Below, one piece after another: positions 8,333-18,054 of a stretch of 64,000 nt of DNA (position 1 is its first letter; every line of letters starts with the position of its first letter). Both the position numbers and the translations under genes were made by a program. The notes beneath the pieces were generated by a model. It saw nothing but the letters and a program-made list of their open reading frames with translations. It had not been told where the DNA came from and ran no database searches. The stretch is taken from the NCBI GenBank assembly GCA_037446355.1, contig JBBIIT010000007.1, positions 27,729 to 91,728 of the forward strand, given 5' to 3'. The stretch comes from Roseiarcus sp037446355. GTDB taxonomy: Bacteria > Pseudomonadota > Alphaproteobacteria > Rhizobiales > Beijerinckiaceae.

Positions 8333-10984
8333 ATGCGCACGAATGTCGGACAGCCGGTGCGCCTGCAAGATTATCGCGTCCCCGATTTTCTGATCGATGC
8401 GGTTGAAATGGACATAGCGCTCGATCGCGGCGCGACCAAGGTCGTTACGACGCTTTCGATCCGGCCTCATCCGCAGGGGCGCCCCGACGTCGCCCTGCGT
8501 CTCGACGGCGACGAACTCGTCCTCGACAGCGTGGAACTCGACGGCGCGCCGCTCGACGTCGGCGCCTACGACGCGAGCCCGAGCGAATTGACGATCGCCA
8601 ATCCGCCGCGCCGCGCGTTCTCGCTGCGCTTCGAAACGACGTTGAATCCGACCGCCAACACCAAGCTGATGGGCCTCTACCGCTCGGGCTCGGCCTATTG
8701 CACGCAGTGCGAGGCCGAGGGATTCCGCCGCATAACCTATTTTCTCGATCGGCCTGACGTGCTGTCGGTTTATCGGGTCCGGTTGGAGGCCGAGAAGTCC
8801 GACGCGCCGGTGCTGCTCGCCAACGGCAATCTGGAAGCTTCGGGCGAAGCCGGGCCTGGGCGCCATTTCGCGATCTGGCGCGATCCGTTCAAGAAGCCCA
8901 GTTATCTCTTCGCCGTCGTCGCCGGCGATCTCGCGCGCCTCGGCGACGAATACGTCACTGCATCGGGCAGGCGCGTCGAGCTCGGCATCTATGTCGAGCC
9001 GGGGCGTGAGGGTCGCGCGCATTATGCGATGGACGCGCTCAAACGCTCGATGCGCTGGGACGAAGAAGCCTACGGGCGCGAATACGATCTCGACGTCTTC
9101 AACATCGTCGCCGTTTCCGATTTCAATATGGGCGCGATGGAGAACAAGGGGCTCAACGTCTTCAACGACAAATACGTGCTCGCCTCCGAAAGCACCGCGA
9201 CCGACGACGATTTCGCCGGCATCGAGAGTGTCATCGCGCACGAATATTTTCACAACTGGACCGGCAATCGCATCACGTGCCGCGACTGGTTCCAACTCTG
9301 TCTGAAGGAAGGACTTACGGTCTTCCGCGACCAGGAATTCTCCGCCGAACAGCGTTCCGCGCCCGTCAAACGCATCGCCGACGTCCGGGCTTTGAAGGCG
9401 GCGCAGTTTCCCGAGGACGCCGGACCGCTCGCCCACAATGTTCGTCCCGAGATCTATCACGAGATCAACAATTTCTATACCGCTACAGTCTATCAGAAAG
9501 GCGCCGAGGTCATACGAATGCTGAAGGCGCTGATTGGAGCGCCGGCGTTCCGCGCGGGCATGGACCTCTATTTCCAGCGTTGCGACGGAACCGCCGCGAC
9601 CGTCGAGGATTTCCTCGATTGTTTCGCGGAAGTGTCGGGTCGTGACCTCTCCAAGTTCAAACTCTGGTATATGCAGGCCGGCACGCCGCTGCTGACGCTG
9701 CGGAGCCACTACGACGAAGCGCGCGGAAGTTTGCGCGTCGATCTCGCGCAAAGCCTCGCGCCGACGCCGGGACAACTGGAAAAATCGCCGATGACGATGC
9801 CGGTCGCGATCGGCCTGGTCGACGAGGACGCCGGCGATCTTACGCTCGTCAGCGCCGACGCGACGCCCGAGGAATTGCGCACCGGAGTGTTCGCGCTGGA
9901 AGGCGCGCGGCGCGCCATCGAGTTCACAGGCCTCGACCGCCGACCCGCGCTGTCGGCGCTGCGCGGCTTCTCGGCGCCGGTCCGCGTCGACGACGATCTG
10001 ACGGAAGCGGATTTGCTGGTCCTGCTAAAGAAGGACAGCGACAGTTTCAACCGTTGGCAGGCGCTGCAAAGCCTGGCGACGCGCTTGCTGCTGCGCTCGG
10101 TGGCGGCGATCCGCAAGGGCAGGGCGCCGGAACCCGCGGGGGCCTTCGTCGCGGCTTACGGTTCGGTGATCGCCGATGCGCTCGCGGGGCGCATCGATCC
10201 GGCCTTCGCCGCGCTCGCGCTCACCCTGCCGAGCGAAGCGGATCTGGCGCGCGAAATCGGGCGCGACGTCGATCCCGACGCTATTCGCGTCGCCCGCGAA
10301 TGCTTGCGTGGCCCGCTCGCGCGCGCCCACGAGCGCGAACTCGCGGCTCTGTACGATTCACTCGCTTCATCCGGCCCGTTCAGCCCGGACGCGGCGAGCG
10401 CGGGCCGACGCGCGCTGCGCAACGGCGCGTTGGCGATGTTGGTCGCCGGCAATGCCGTGGAGGGCGCCGAGCGCGCAAATCGACAGTTTGCGGCCGACAA
10501 CATGACGGAGAAACTCGGCGCGCTCGCGGCGCTTACGACCATCGCGTGCGCGGCGCGGGAGCGCTCGCTCGAATCTTTCGCGCGCTCCAGCGCCGCCGAA
10601 CCGCTGCTGCTCGACAAATGGTTCGCGCTGCAAGCGCAGATCGCCGAGCCCGAAACGCTCGCGCGCGTGCGCGACCTGATGAATCACAATGCGTTCTCGC
10701 TCGCCAATCCCAATCGCGTGCGCGCGTTGATCGGCGGCTTCACCGCGAACCCTACGCAGTTCAATCGCCCCGATGGAGCAGGCTACGATCTGCTCGCCGA
10801 CGTCGTGTCGACGCTCGATCCCACCAACCCGCAAATTGCCGCGCGGCTGCTGACGGCGATGCGGTCGTGGCGGTCGCTCGAGCCGATCCGTCGCGAAAAG
10901 GCGGAGGCGGCGCTGCGGCGCATCGCCGCCAAGTCCGACCTGTCGGCCGATGTCGGCGACATCGTCACCCGCAGTCTCGCCTGA
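8333..10984 (+). CDS. pepN: Aminopeptidase N (M1 family zinc metallopeptidase)
   Basis: Cytosolic broad-specificity aminopeptidase that removes N-terminal residues during peptide turnover; 883 residues. Present are the substrate-anchoring MGAMENKGLNVFN motif, the zinc motif HEYFHNWTGNR (His303, Glu304, His307 from this start) with the downstream Glu in KEGLTVFRDQEF, and the long alpha-helical C-terminal domain of the gamma/alphaproteobacterial PepN type (ends near DIVTRSLA). A GTG at 8297 is in frame, but the ATG at 8333 has a GAAAGG ribosome-binding site a suitable distance upstream and starts at the conserved N-terminal sequence. Confidence 0.95.
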   Translation: MRTNVGQPVRLQDYRVPDFLIDAVEMDIALDRGATKVVTTLSIRPHPQGRPDVALRLDGDELVLDSVELDGAPLDVGAYDASPSELTIANPPRRAFSLRFETTLNPTANTKLMGLYRSGSAYCTQCEAEGFRRITYFLDRPDVLSVYRVRLEAEKSDAPVLLANGNLEASGEAGPGRHFAIWRDPFKKPSYLFAVVAGDLARLGDEYVTASGRRVELGIYVEPGREGRAHYAMDALKRSMRWDEEAYGREYDLDVFNIVAVSDFNMGAMENKGLNVFNDKYVLASESTATDDDFAGIESVIAHEYFHNWTGNRITCRDWFQLCLKEGLTVFRDQEFSAEQRSAPVKRIADVRALKAAQFPEDAGPLAHNVRPEIYHEINNFYTATVYQKGAEVIRMLKALIGAPAFRAGMDLYFQRCDGTAATVEDFLDCFAEVSGRDLSKFKLWYMQAGTPLLTLRSHYDEARGSLRVDLAQSLAPTPGQLEKSPMTMPVAIGLVDEDAGDLTLVSADATPEELRTGVFALEGARRAIEFTGLDRRPALSALRGFSAPVRVDDDLTEADLLVLLKKDSDSFNRWQALQSLATRLLLRSVAAIRKGRAPEPAGAFVAAYGSVIADALAGRIDPAFAALALTLPSEADLAREIGRDVDPDAIRVARECLRGPLARAHERELAALYDSLASSGPFSPDAASAGRRALRNGALAMLVAGNAVEGAERANRQFAADNMTEKLGALAALTTIACAARERSLESFARSSAAEPLLLDKWFALQAQIAEPETLARVRDLMNHNAFSLANPNRVRALIGGFTANPTQFNRPDGAGYDLLADVVSTLDPTNPQIAARLLTAMRSWRSLEPIRREKAEAALRRIAAKSDLSADVGDIVTRSLA

Positions 10985-11059
10985 AGGTCGCGCCGGAAGG
11001 AACCCCGACTCGCTGCGCGCCGCGAAAAAAACTCGCGTCAACGCATCATTAATGTCTGG

Positions 11060-11096
11060 ACAAAGATTCCCACAAAGATTCTTATCAAGGTGATTC
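11060..11096 (+). promoter_or_regulatory. Cluster of three GANTC (CcrM) sites before the PleC-like kinase
   Basis: GATTC occurs at 11065-11069, 11077-11081 and 11092-11096. The first two lie inside a 10-bp direct repeat ACAAAGATTC (11060-11069 and 11072-11081). GANTC is the target of the cell-cycle methyltransferase CcrM, and methylated GANTC near promoters recruits GcrA in alphaproteobacteria. The cluster ends 55 bp before the kinase start codon. The sites are seen directly; regulation is inferred. Confidence 0.5.
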
Positions 11097-11151
11097 GGGG
11101 TCGAGTGGCGGGTCCCCCGAAATTGCCGGATTGAGAAATTGGGGAATTGCG

Positions 11152-13482
11152 ATGACGCGCTCGCGCGCGGCGACTGTCGACTCGCGTTTGGGCGGGCGAA
11201 GCGCCAGCGACTTAATTCAGCGATCGCGCGCCGCGTTTGCGAATACACGAACATTGATCCGCACGCGCGTGGGGTTCGCGGCGCCCGTTTCGGCGATTCT
11301 GATCTTCGTTTTTCTAACCGCTTTGACGTTGCAGCATCTCGGTCACGCGCGCGCCCGCGCGCTGGATACCGCGGTGCGGGAAGTCGACCTTCGCGCGGGG
11401 GAACTCGCGCGCCGCCTCGATGTGGCGGTCGCAGGCGCGCCCTCGACGCCGCTGGGCGAACTTCTGGGCGCAATCCTCGACGCCGAACCGGGCTGGCAGG
11501 GCGCCGAGGCGTGGGTCGCCGACGCGAGCGGGCGCATCGTCGCGAGCAACTCCGGGAAAGCGGACGAAGCCGCCACGCTGGCGGCGCGCCTCGGCGCGGC
11601 GGCGCCGCTGACCGTGCTCGCGGACAAGGCGGGCGCGATGCGCCTGTCGGACGCTCAGGGCGAAGACGCCTACGCCGCCGTGCGCAACCTCGGCTCGACA
11701 TCCGGGCAGGTGGCGCTGAGCGCGACGACGCGGCGGATGTTGGCGCCGTGGCGCGAGACAGCGCGCGTGATGATCGCGATGCTGGCCGCCGTGGGTCTCA
11801 TACTCGGCGGCGCGGTTGGCGCCTACAGTCTCGACTTCCAGCATGCGCAGCGGCGCTGGGAACGTGAAATCCTGCGGCGCGCGCATGTCGAACTCGCGCT
11901 GAATCGCGGACGCTGCGGCCTATGGGATTGGGATCTGACGACCGGCAAGATCAAGTGGTCGCGCTCGATGTTCGACATTCTCGGTATGCCGTTCCAGGCG
12001 GCCGGCATCCGCCTCGCGGACCTTCAATTGCTGCTGCATCCTGACGACGAGCCGCTGGAGGCTTTTGCGGCGCGCTCGCTCGGCGCCTGCGTAGGCGCGG
12101 TCGAAGTGGAATTTCGCCTGCGCGACCGAGATGGCGGCTGGGTCTGGCTGCGCAAACGCGCCGAGATCGTCGAAGGCGGGTCTTCGGGCGCGCGTCGGCT
12201 GGTCGGCATCGCGATGGATGTGAGCGATCGCAAGCAGGAAGCGGAGGTCTCCGCCACCGCCGATCAGAGGTTGCGCGAGGCGATCGAGGCGATTTCGGAA
12301 GCGTTCGTCCTTTGGGATTCGGGCAACCGTCTCGTGGTCTGCAATTCCAAGTACCAGCGGCTGCACAATCTTCCCGCTGATGCGGCGCGCCCCGGCGTCG
12401 CTTACGCCGAGCTTGCGGCGCTCGGTTCGGCGCCGGTCGTCTCCAGCGAAACGCAGGTCAATGTCCGCTCGCCGGCCACGGGCGCCCAGCACGCCAGAAC
12501 CTACGAGGCGCGGCTGGCGGACGGGCGCTGGTTGCAGGTCAACGAGCGGCGCACGCGCGACGGCGGCTTCGTCTCGGTCGGCACCGATATCACCGAACTC
12601 AAAGAGCACGAGGAACAGCTCGTCACATCCGAGCGATTGCTGCTAGCGAGCGTCGCGCAGTTGCGCCAATCCCGGCGCTCACTAGAAGCGCAGGCGCAGC
12701 AGCTCGCCGATCTGGCCGAGCGCTATCACGAGCAGAAAGCGCACGCCGAGATGGCCAATCGCGCGAAGGCCGAATTCCTGGCCAACATGAGTCACGAACT
12801 GCGCACGCCGCTGAATGCGATCATCGGCTTTTCAGAGATGATGGAGGCCGAGACGTTCGGTCCGATGGGATCGGAAAAATATCGCGAATATTGCTCGCAT
12901 ATTCTGTCCAGCGGGCAATATCTGCTCAATGTGATCGGCGACGTGCTCGACATGTCGCGCCTGGAATCAGGCCGCATCCAACTCAACTATTCGCAATTCA
13001 CGGTCGACAAGGCGATCCACCGCGCGGTGCTCGACGTGGCGCCGACCGCGCGCGAGAAGCGCGTGCGGCTCAGCGTCGATGCGGAATCGCCCGAAACGTT
13101 GCAGGCCGATCCGGCCGCCGTCGAGCGCATCCTGACGACGCTGTTGCGCAATGCGGTCAAATTCGCCTCTGAGGGCGGCGCGGTGGCGATCGGCGCGCAG
13201 GCCTTCCGCGATCAGATCTATTTCTACGTCGAAGATGACGGCCCGGGCATCGCCAACGAGGACATCGCGCGCCTCGGGCGGCCGTTCGAGCAGGCCGAAG
13301 CGACGATGGCCAACGGCATGAAGGGGTCCGGCCTCGGACTGGCGATCGCCAATTCGCTGGTGGAGTTGCACGGCGGAACGCTGCGCATCACCTCGAAGCT
13401 CGGCGAGGGGACGGTTGTATTGGTGACGATTCCGAAAGCCGCTCCGGGCCGCCGCAGCCTCGCGCTCGCCGCCGTCGCCTGA
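11152..13482 (+). CDS. PAS-domain sensor histidine kinase of the PleC/DivJ (PdhS) family
   Basis: Membrane-bound histidine kinase, 776 residues from the ATG at 11152 (GGGGA ribosome-binding site; a TTG at 11131 is the longer alternative). Order of parts: transmembrane segment at about residues 40-60, an extracytoplasmic stretch of about 140 residues, a second transmembrane segment near 205-225, a PAS domain (GLWDWDLTTGKIKWS), a second PAS (EAFVLWDSGNRLVVCNSKY), a coiled-coil linker, the H-box LANMSHELRTPLNAIIGFSEMM with His548, and an HATPase domain (VEDDGPGI, then GSGLGLAIANSLVELHGG). The H-box with FGPMG and LDMSRLESGR is typical of the kinases/phosphatases that act on DivK and PleD and so set CtrA activity. 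Which of the paralogues (PleC, DivJ, PdhS) it represents cannot be settled here. Confidence 0.85.
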   Translation: MTRSRAATVDSRLGGRSASDLIQRSRAAFANTRTLIRTRVGFAAPVSAILIFVFLTALTLQHLGHARARALDTAVREVDLRAGELARRLDVAVAGAPSTPLGELLGAILDAEPGWQGAEAWVADASGRIVASNSGKADEAATLAARLGAAAPLTVLADKAGAMRLSDAQGEDAYAAVRNLGSTSGQVALSATTRRMLAPWRETARVMIAMLAAVGLILGGAVGAYSLDFQHAQRRWEREILRRAHVELALNRGRCGLWDWDLTTGKIKWSRSMFDILGMPFQAAGIRLADLQLLLHPDDEPLEAFAARSLGACVGAVEVEFRLRDRDGGWVWLRKRAEIVEGGSSGARRLVGIAMDVSDRKQEAEVSATADQRLREAIEAISEAFVLWDSGNRLVVCNSKYQRLHNLPADAARPGVAYAELAALGSAPVVSSETQVNVRSPATGAQHARTYEARLADGRWLQVNERRTRDGGFVSVGTDITELKEHEEQLVTSERLLLASVAQLRQSRRSLEAQAQQLADLAERYHEQKAHAEMANRAKAEFLANMSHELRTPLNAIIGFSEMMEAETFGPMGSEKYREYCSHILSSGQYLLNVIGDVLDMSRLESGRIQLNYSQFTVDKAIHRAVLDVAPTAREKRVRLSVDAESPETLQADPAAVERILTTLLRNAVKFASEGGAVAIGAQAFRDQIYFYVEDDGPGIANEDIARLGRPFEQAEATMANGMKGSGLGLAIANSLVELHGGTLRITSKLGEGTVVLVTIPKAAPGRRSLALAAVA

Positions 13483-13494
13483 CGCGGCTCGCCC

Positions 13495-16400
13495 TCAGGC
13501 GCCTTTGCCGCCCACGATCTCGGCGAGCTTGACGTAGTCGACTTTGCCTGAGCCGAGCAGCGGCATCGCATCGAGCACGACGACCGCGGCGGGCGCCATG
13601 ATTTCCGAGGCGCCCTTGATTTTCAACCAGGCCTGAATTTCGGCGCGCGTCGCGCCGGGCTTGGTCGTCGCCAACACGATCCGTTCGCCCTTGCGCGGGT
13701 CGGACGCGGCGACGGCGGCGGGCGGATTGTCAGGCCAGAGATCGCATGCGAGCTGTTCGACCGCGGCGAGGGATATGAGCTCGCCGGCGATCTTGGCGAA
13801 ACGCTTGGCCCGTCCTTTGATCGCGACATAACCTTCGGAGTCGATGGAAACGATATCGCCGGTGTCGTGCCAGCCGCCCGGCGGCGGCTCGAGTTCGCCA
13901 GGGTTGTCGACGCGGTAATAGCCGCTCATCACATTCGGACCGCGCACATGCAGTCGGCCGCCCTCGTCGATGCCGGGCACCGGCTCGAGACGGTGTTCAA
14001 CTCCTGGCATCAAGCGTCCAACCGTGCCAGAGCGATTGAACATCGGCGTGTTGACCGCCAGCACCGGCGATGTCTCGGTGACGCCGTAGCCTTCGAGTAT
14101 GCGCAGGCCGAACTTTTCCATATAGACGCGCCGCGTCTCCGCTTTGACCGGCTCGGCCCCGCACACGACGTAGCGCAGCGTTCGGAAATCGTAGGGGTTG
14201 GCGGTGCGCGCGTAGCCCGCCAGAAAAGTGTCTGTGCCAAAGAGAGCGGTCGCGCCGATGGCGTAAACAAGTTCGGGAATTTGCCGATAGTGCAGCGGGC
14301 TCGGATAGAGATAGACCTTCATGCCGGTCATCAATCCGAGCAGCATTCCCCCGGTCAGGCCGAAGGAATGGAAGATCGGCAGCGGATTGAAGACGATGTC
14401 CGCCGAAGTGAAATCGAAGCGCGCGCTGATCTGGGCGATGTTGGCGAGCACGTTGACATGCGAGAGCGCGACGCCCTTCGGCGCACCCTCCGAGCCCGAC
14501 GTGAATAGCACGACCGCGGGGTCCGCGGGCGCGGGACGCGCGACGGCCCGGCCGCGAGAGAGATAGGCCCTGAACTTGTCGAGCGCGCTCGCGCCGTCGC
14601 GAATTTCCTCGAGCCAGACGAAGCGCACATGCGGCTGCATTTCGCGAATGAGGTCGTCGAGCTTGGCTTTTTCGACGAAGGCGCGCGAGCAGATAACATA
14701 GCGAAGCTTCGCGGACTTGCAGGCGGCGATGATATTGAATGGGCCGGCGGTGAAATTGAGCATCGCGACGACTGCGCCGGCCGACTGCAAAGCCATGAAG
14801 GCGATCGCGGCGCCATTGGCGTTTGGCAGCAAGAGGCCGACCGTCTCCCCGGGACGGGCGAAAGCGGCGAATTTTCGCGCGAGCAGGGCGACGGCGACGC
14901 GAAATCGCGATAGGCTGAGCAGCCCGGCAGTCGGGTCCTGAAGCAGCGCGCGTCCGCCGCCCAATCCGCGCAGCCGCGATTCTTCCTCGAACGCGTCGAA
15001 CAGCGTGCGTTGGAAATCGGTGGTGGCGAACACCAGGTCGGACATGATGTCATAAAGCGCCGCGCCGGCCGCGCGGCGGCGCGCACGGCCGCGCAGATCG
15101 GAATCGACCGAAATGTTGCGCGGCGGCAGGATCGTGACTTTGATCTTGGGCAGCCAGCGCCGGCCGATCTGTTTGGCCGTCAGGCGCGAAAACGGCGTTC
15201 GCTCGGGGCCGTCGAGGCGAACTGGCGTGACGGTCGCGTCGGCCTTTTCGGCGATCATCGCGGCGCCGTCGTAGATCTTCATCAACGAGCCGGTGACCGT
15301 GATGCGCCCCTCCGGGAAGATGACCAGCCGCTTGCCCTGGCGCACCTCGCCGATCAGGCCGCGCGCCGCAAGAGGCTTCGACGGGTCTAGCGGGCGCGCG
15401 TCCGCCAGCCGGAGGAAAGGCCGTATCCACCAACGGTTCGCGATTTCGCGGTCGATGGCGAAGATCGGCGGTTGGTCGAGCAGCGAAAGGATGATCGGCG
15501 CGTCGAGAAATGAGACGTGATTGAGCGCGATCACGTTGCGCATGCCCGGCTTTGGAATGTTCTCGACCCCCACGACCTCCATGCGGAAGAGGACGCGCCA
15601 AAAGACCCGCAACGCGAAACCGAGATAGTTGGCGGGCAGGCGTCGAAAGAAATAGATCGCGGCGAAAAGGTTGGCGACGCCGAGCCAGATCAGCCCGGTC
15701 GATTCGTCCGTTCCGGCGAGGTCAAGAATTTGCGAGAAAGCGAACGAGCCGACCACCATATAGATCGCGTTCAGCGTATTGTTGGCGCCGATGACGCGCG
15801 CGCGCCGGTCCTCGGGCGACCAGGCTTGTACGGCGGTGAATATCGGCACCACGAACAACCCGGCGGCGCAGGAATAGGCGGTCACTTCCAGCGCGAGGCG
15901 CAGCCCGGCGCGCGTGGAGAAGAACTCGAGGATCGAGACGGCCGCGCTTGCGTGCGGCAGGGCGCTCGTGCTGACGCCGATGTCGATCGCCAGCAGCCCC
16001 ATGAAGATGAGCATGAACGGCGTCGGTGCGAGCTGAATGCGCCCATGTGACATCGCCGCCGCGAGCAGCGAGCCGATGGCGATGCCAATGGCGAAGAAGA
16101 GATTGATCGCGGTCGCGACGCCGACATCGCCCCCGATGTGCGATTTGACGATGGCCGGCACGAGCGAAAGCGTGATGATGCCGACCATCCAGAACCAGCT
16201 CACCGCGATCGAGCCGACCCATTGGCGGTCGTTCGCTTTCAGCTCCTTGAGGATAGCGACGGTCGCGCCGATGGGGTTGTAGTTGACCTTGAGGCCGGGC
16301 GCGCCGACCCCGGTCGCCGGGATGTAGAGCGAGGTCACCCAGCAGGCGAGCGCGACGACCGTCAACTGCACGACGACGGAAAGCGGGGAGCGCCCTTCGG

Positions 16401-16890
16401 CGGCGGCGTAGCCGCCCATCACCAGGCCGCAGATGATCGCGGCGAAGGTCGCGCCTTCGACCAGCGCATTGCCGGCGATCAGCTCCTCGCGCTTCAGGTG
16501 GTCAGGCAGGATGCCGTATTTGATAGGGCCGAACAAAGCCGAGATGACGCCGAGCCCGAACAAGGCGAGATAAAGCAGGTTCAGCGACGCGAACCAGAAA
16601 CCCGCCGCGGCGACGAGTTGCACGAGGATTTCCGCGAACTTCAAGCGGCGTGCGATCGCCGCCTTGTCGTTGGCGTCGGCGATCTCGCCGCCAATGGGCG
16701 AGAGCGGGATCGAAGGCAGCACGAAAATCGCCGAGGCGATGAGGATCTTGGCGCCGCCGCCCTCCTGCCCGAAACGAAATAGAATCAGCAGCGCCAGCAT
16801 CTGGCGCACGAAATTATCGTTGAAAGCGGAGAGGAACTGGCACCAAAAAAGCGGCGCGAAGCGCCGCGCGGTCATCAATTGGCTGAACAT
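13495..16890 (-). CDS. aas: Fused MFS lysophospholipid transporter / PlsC acyltransferase / acyl-ACP synthetase (Aas-type)
   Basis: A 1131-residue inner-membrane protein joining three activities used to re-acylate lysophospholipids. Residues 1 to about 420 are an LplT-like MFS transporter (starts MFSQLMTARRFAPLFW, FNDNFVRQML). About 430-640 is a PlsC domain with NHVSFLDA (His458-X4-Asp463) and FPEGRI. About 650-1130 is an AMP-forming acyl-activating domain with the LFTSGSEGAPKG P-loop, GYGVTETSP and WHDTGD. In enterobacteria LplT and Aas are separate proteins; here they are one. The ATG at 16890 is preferred over the TTG at 16920, which has no ribosome-binding site. It lies 78 bp downstream of the outer-membrane protein gene on the same strand. 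Confidence 0.9.
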   Translation of the reverse strand: MFSQLMTARRFAPLFWCQFLSAFNDNFVRQMLALLILFRFGQEGGGAKILIASAIFVLPSIPLSPIGGEIADANDKAAIARRLKFAEILVQLVAAAGFWFASLNLLYLALFGLGVISALFGPIKYGILPDHLKREELIAGNALVEGATFAAIICGLVMGGYAAAEGRSPLSVVVQLTVVALACWVTSLYIPATGVGAPGLKVNYNPIGATVAILKELKANDRQWVGSIAVSWFWMVGIITLSLVPAIVKSHIGGDVGVATAINLFFAIGIAIGSLLAAAMSHGRIQLAPTPFMLIFMGLLAIDIGVSTSALPHASAAVSILEFFSTRAGLRLALEVTAYSCAAGLFVVPIFTAVQAWSPEDRRARVIGANNTLNAIYMVVGSFAFSQILDLAGTDESTGLIWLGVANLFAAIYFFRRLPANYLGFALRVFWRVLFRMEVVGVENIPKPGMRNVIALNHVSFLDAPIILSLLDQPPIFAIDREIANRWWIRPFLRLADARPLDPSKPLAARGLIGEVRQGKRLVIFPEGRITVTGSLMKIYDGAAMIAEKADATVTPVRLDGPERTPFSRLTAKQIGRRWLPKIKVTILPPRNISVDSDLRGRARRRAAGAALYDIMSDLVFATTDFQRTLFDAFEEESRLRGLGGGRALLQDPTAGLLSLSRFRVAVALLARKFAAFARPGETVGLLLPNANGAAIAFMALQSAGAVVAMLNFTAGPFNIIAACKSAKLRYVICSRAFVEKAKLDDLIREMQPHVRFVWLEEIRDGASALDKFRAYLSRGRAVARPAPADPAVVLFTSGSEGAPKGVALSHVNVLANIAQISARFDFTSADIVFNPLPIFHSFGLTGGMLLGLMTGMKVYLYPSPLHYRQIPELVYAIGATALFGTDTFLAGYARTANPYDFRTLRYVVCGAEPVKAETRRVYMEKFGLRILEGYGVTETSPVLAVNTPMFNRSGTVGRLMPGVEHRLEPVPGIDEGGRLHVRGPNVMSGYYRVDNPGELEPPPGGWHDTGDIVSIDSEGYVAIKGRAKRFAKIAGELISLAAVEQLACDLWPDNPPAAVAASDPRKGERIVLATTKPGATRAEIQAWLKIKGASEIMAPAAVVVLDAMPLLGSGKVDYVKLAEIVGGKGA

Positions 16891-16968
16891 GGCCCCTCGA
16901 CGTCCCCCCGGGTGCGTCAATGGGAGGGGTAATCGCGCTCCGCGTCAAGCCGGCAGGCGCGCGAGGTC

Positions 16969-17982
16969 TCAGTTGGCCATGTAGCGAACGCCGACGTGAA
17001 CTTCCTGATTCGAATTGCGCGTGGAGCCCAACAGGTCGGTGCTGATGTAGCGATAACCGATATCCAGCGTCGCGCTCGGCGAAAGCTGGTAGCCGATGCC
17101 CGCCATCAGCGCGCCGGCGATCGTGTATTTGGTCGAACTGATCGTGCGATTCCAGTTCTGCGTCCCGAACGCCACCTGCGGTTGAACGCCCAGCGGCGTG
17201 TAGATCGGGTGGCCTTGGGCGTCGACGCCGGTCTGCGTCACGTTTACGAGCGGCGCGCCCGCCGTCGCGCTTGTGTTGCCGAGGAATGGCGAGCCGTCGC
17301 TGGCGTTGAAGAAGGAGGTGGATCCGGAGACCGTGTTCGCATTGAGGCCGGCGCCGGCGCCGATATAGGGCGTGACGCCCCAATAATTGCCGAGGTCGAT
17401 GTATGCGCTGCCGAGCAACAGGTTGTTGTACTGGCTGGCGTTCAGGTAGCCGTTGCAGGCTGTGGGCGCCCACAGATAGCCGACCGGAACTGGCGTCGGG
17501 ACGCCGCCGGGGTAGGTATAGTTCGACACCGCCGACGTCGTGTTGGGGCAGAGGGTGCTCTGCGCGTAGCCGAGCCCCGGACCGTGGAAGAAATTGTAGG
17601 TCGCCTCGAGGCGCAGGTAATCGTTGTAGCGGTAGCCGAGGCCGACGTCGAAGCTGGCCGAGCGAGAACTTTGGTTGTTGCCGCGCGTGGCCGAGACCGG
17701 GTTGCCGGCGTCGCCGATCGGCGCGTTGACATATTTGACGCCGGTAAGCGGGTCGGTGAGGATCTGCGGGATCAGTCCGGCCGACGGAATGATCGTAGCG
17801 TCGTTCTGCAACATGTAACCGATATCGCCGCGCAGGTACCAGTTTGTGCCGACCTCGGACTCGGAGAGGCCGCTGCCCTGCATCGACATCGGCGCGGGGG
17901 CGGAGCCGAAGAGGTCGGCGGCGAGCGTCGGCGAGACGGACAAAGCGGTCGCGGCCAAAGCTGCGGCGATAAATCTTCTCAT
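16969..17982 (-). CDS. Outer-membrane beta-barrel protein (Omp25-like)
   Basis: 337-residue exported protein. The signal peptide MRRFIAAALAATALSVSPTLA is followed by ADLF, then barrel-like alternating segments: WYLRGDIGYML, SFDVGLGYRYNDYLRLEATY, YWGVTPYIGAGAGLNANT, YTIAGALMAGIGYQLSPSATLDIGYRY and a last strand HVGVRYMAN. The ADLFG...WYLRGDIGY layout is typical of Hyphomicrobiales Omp25/Omp31-type proteins. The start at 17982 is chosen because GGGGA (17991-17995) sits 8 nt upstream; the ATG at 17988 would leave only 2 nt. A perfect CtrA box lies 73-87 bp upstream. The specific role (porin, adhesin or structural) is unknown. Confidence 0.82.
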   Translation of the reverse strand: MRRFIAAALAATALSVSPTLAADLFGSAPAPMSMQGSGLSESEVGTNWYLRGDIGYMLQNDATIIPSAGLIPQILTDPLTGVKYVNAPIGDAGNPVSATRGNNQSSRSASFDVGLGYRYNDYLRLEATYNFFHGPGLGYAQSTLCPNTTSAVSNYTYPGGVPTPVPVGYLWAPTACNGYLNASQYNNLLLGSAYIDLGNYWGVTPYIGAGAGLNANTVSGSTSFFNASDGSPFLGNTSATAGAPLVNVTQTGVDAQGHPIYTPLGVQPQVAFGTQNWNRTISSTKYTIAGALMAGIGYQLSPSATLDIGYRYISTDLLGSTRNSNQEVHVGVRYMAN

Positions 17983-18054
17983 CGGCATTATCCCCAATCC
18001 GGCGCGTCTAGGCGGCTCGTCGAACGGCCCAAGGGGGAATTTCGCCGACAAATA

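Noticed and set aside
13477..13500. Inverted repeat GCCTGA...TCAGGC between the kinase and aas
   Set aside because: It arises because both convergent genes end in Ala or Gly codons plus TGA; a 6-bp stem with a 12-nt loop and no U-tract is weak as a terminator.
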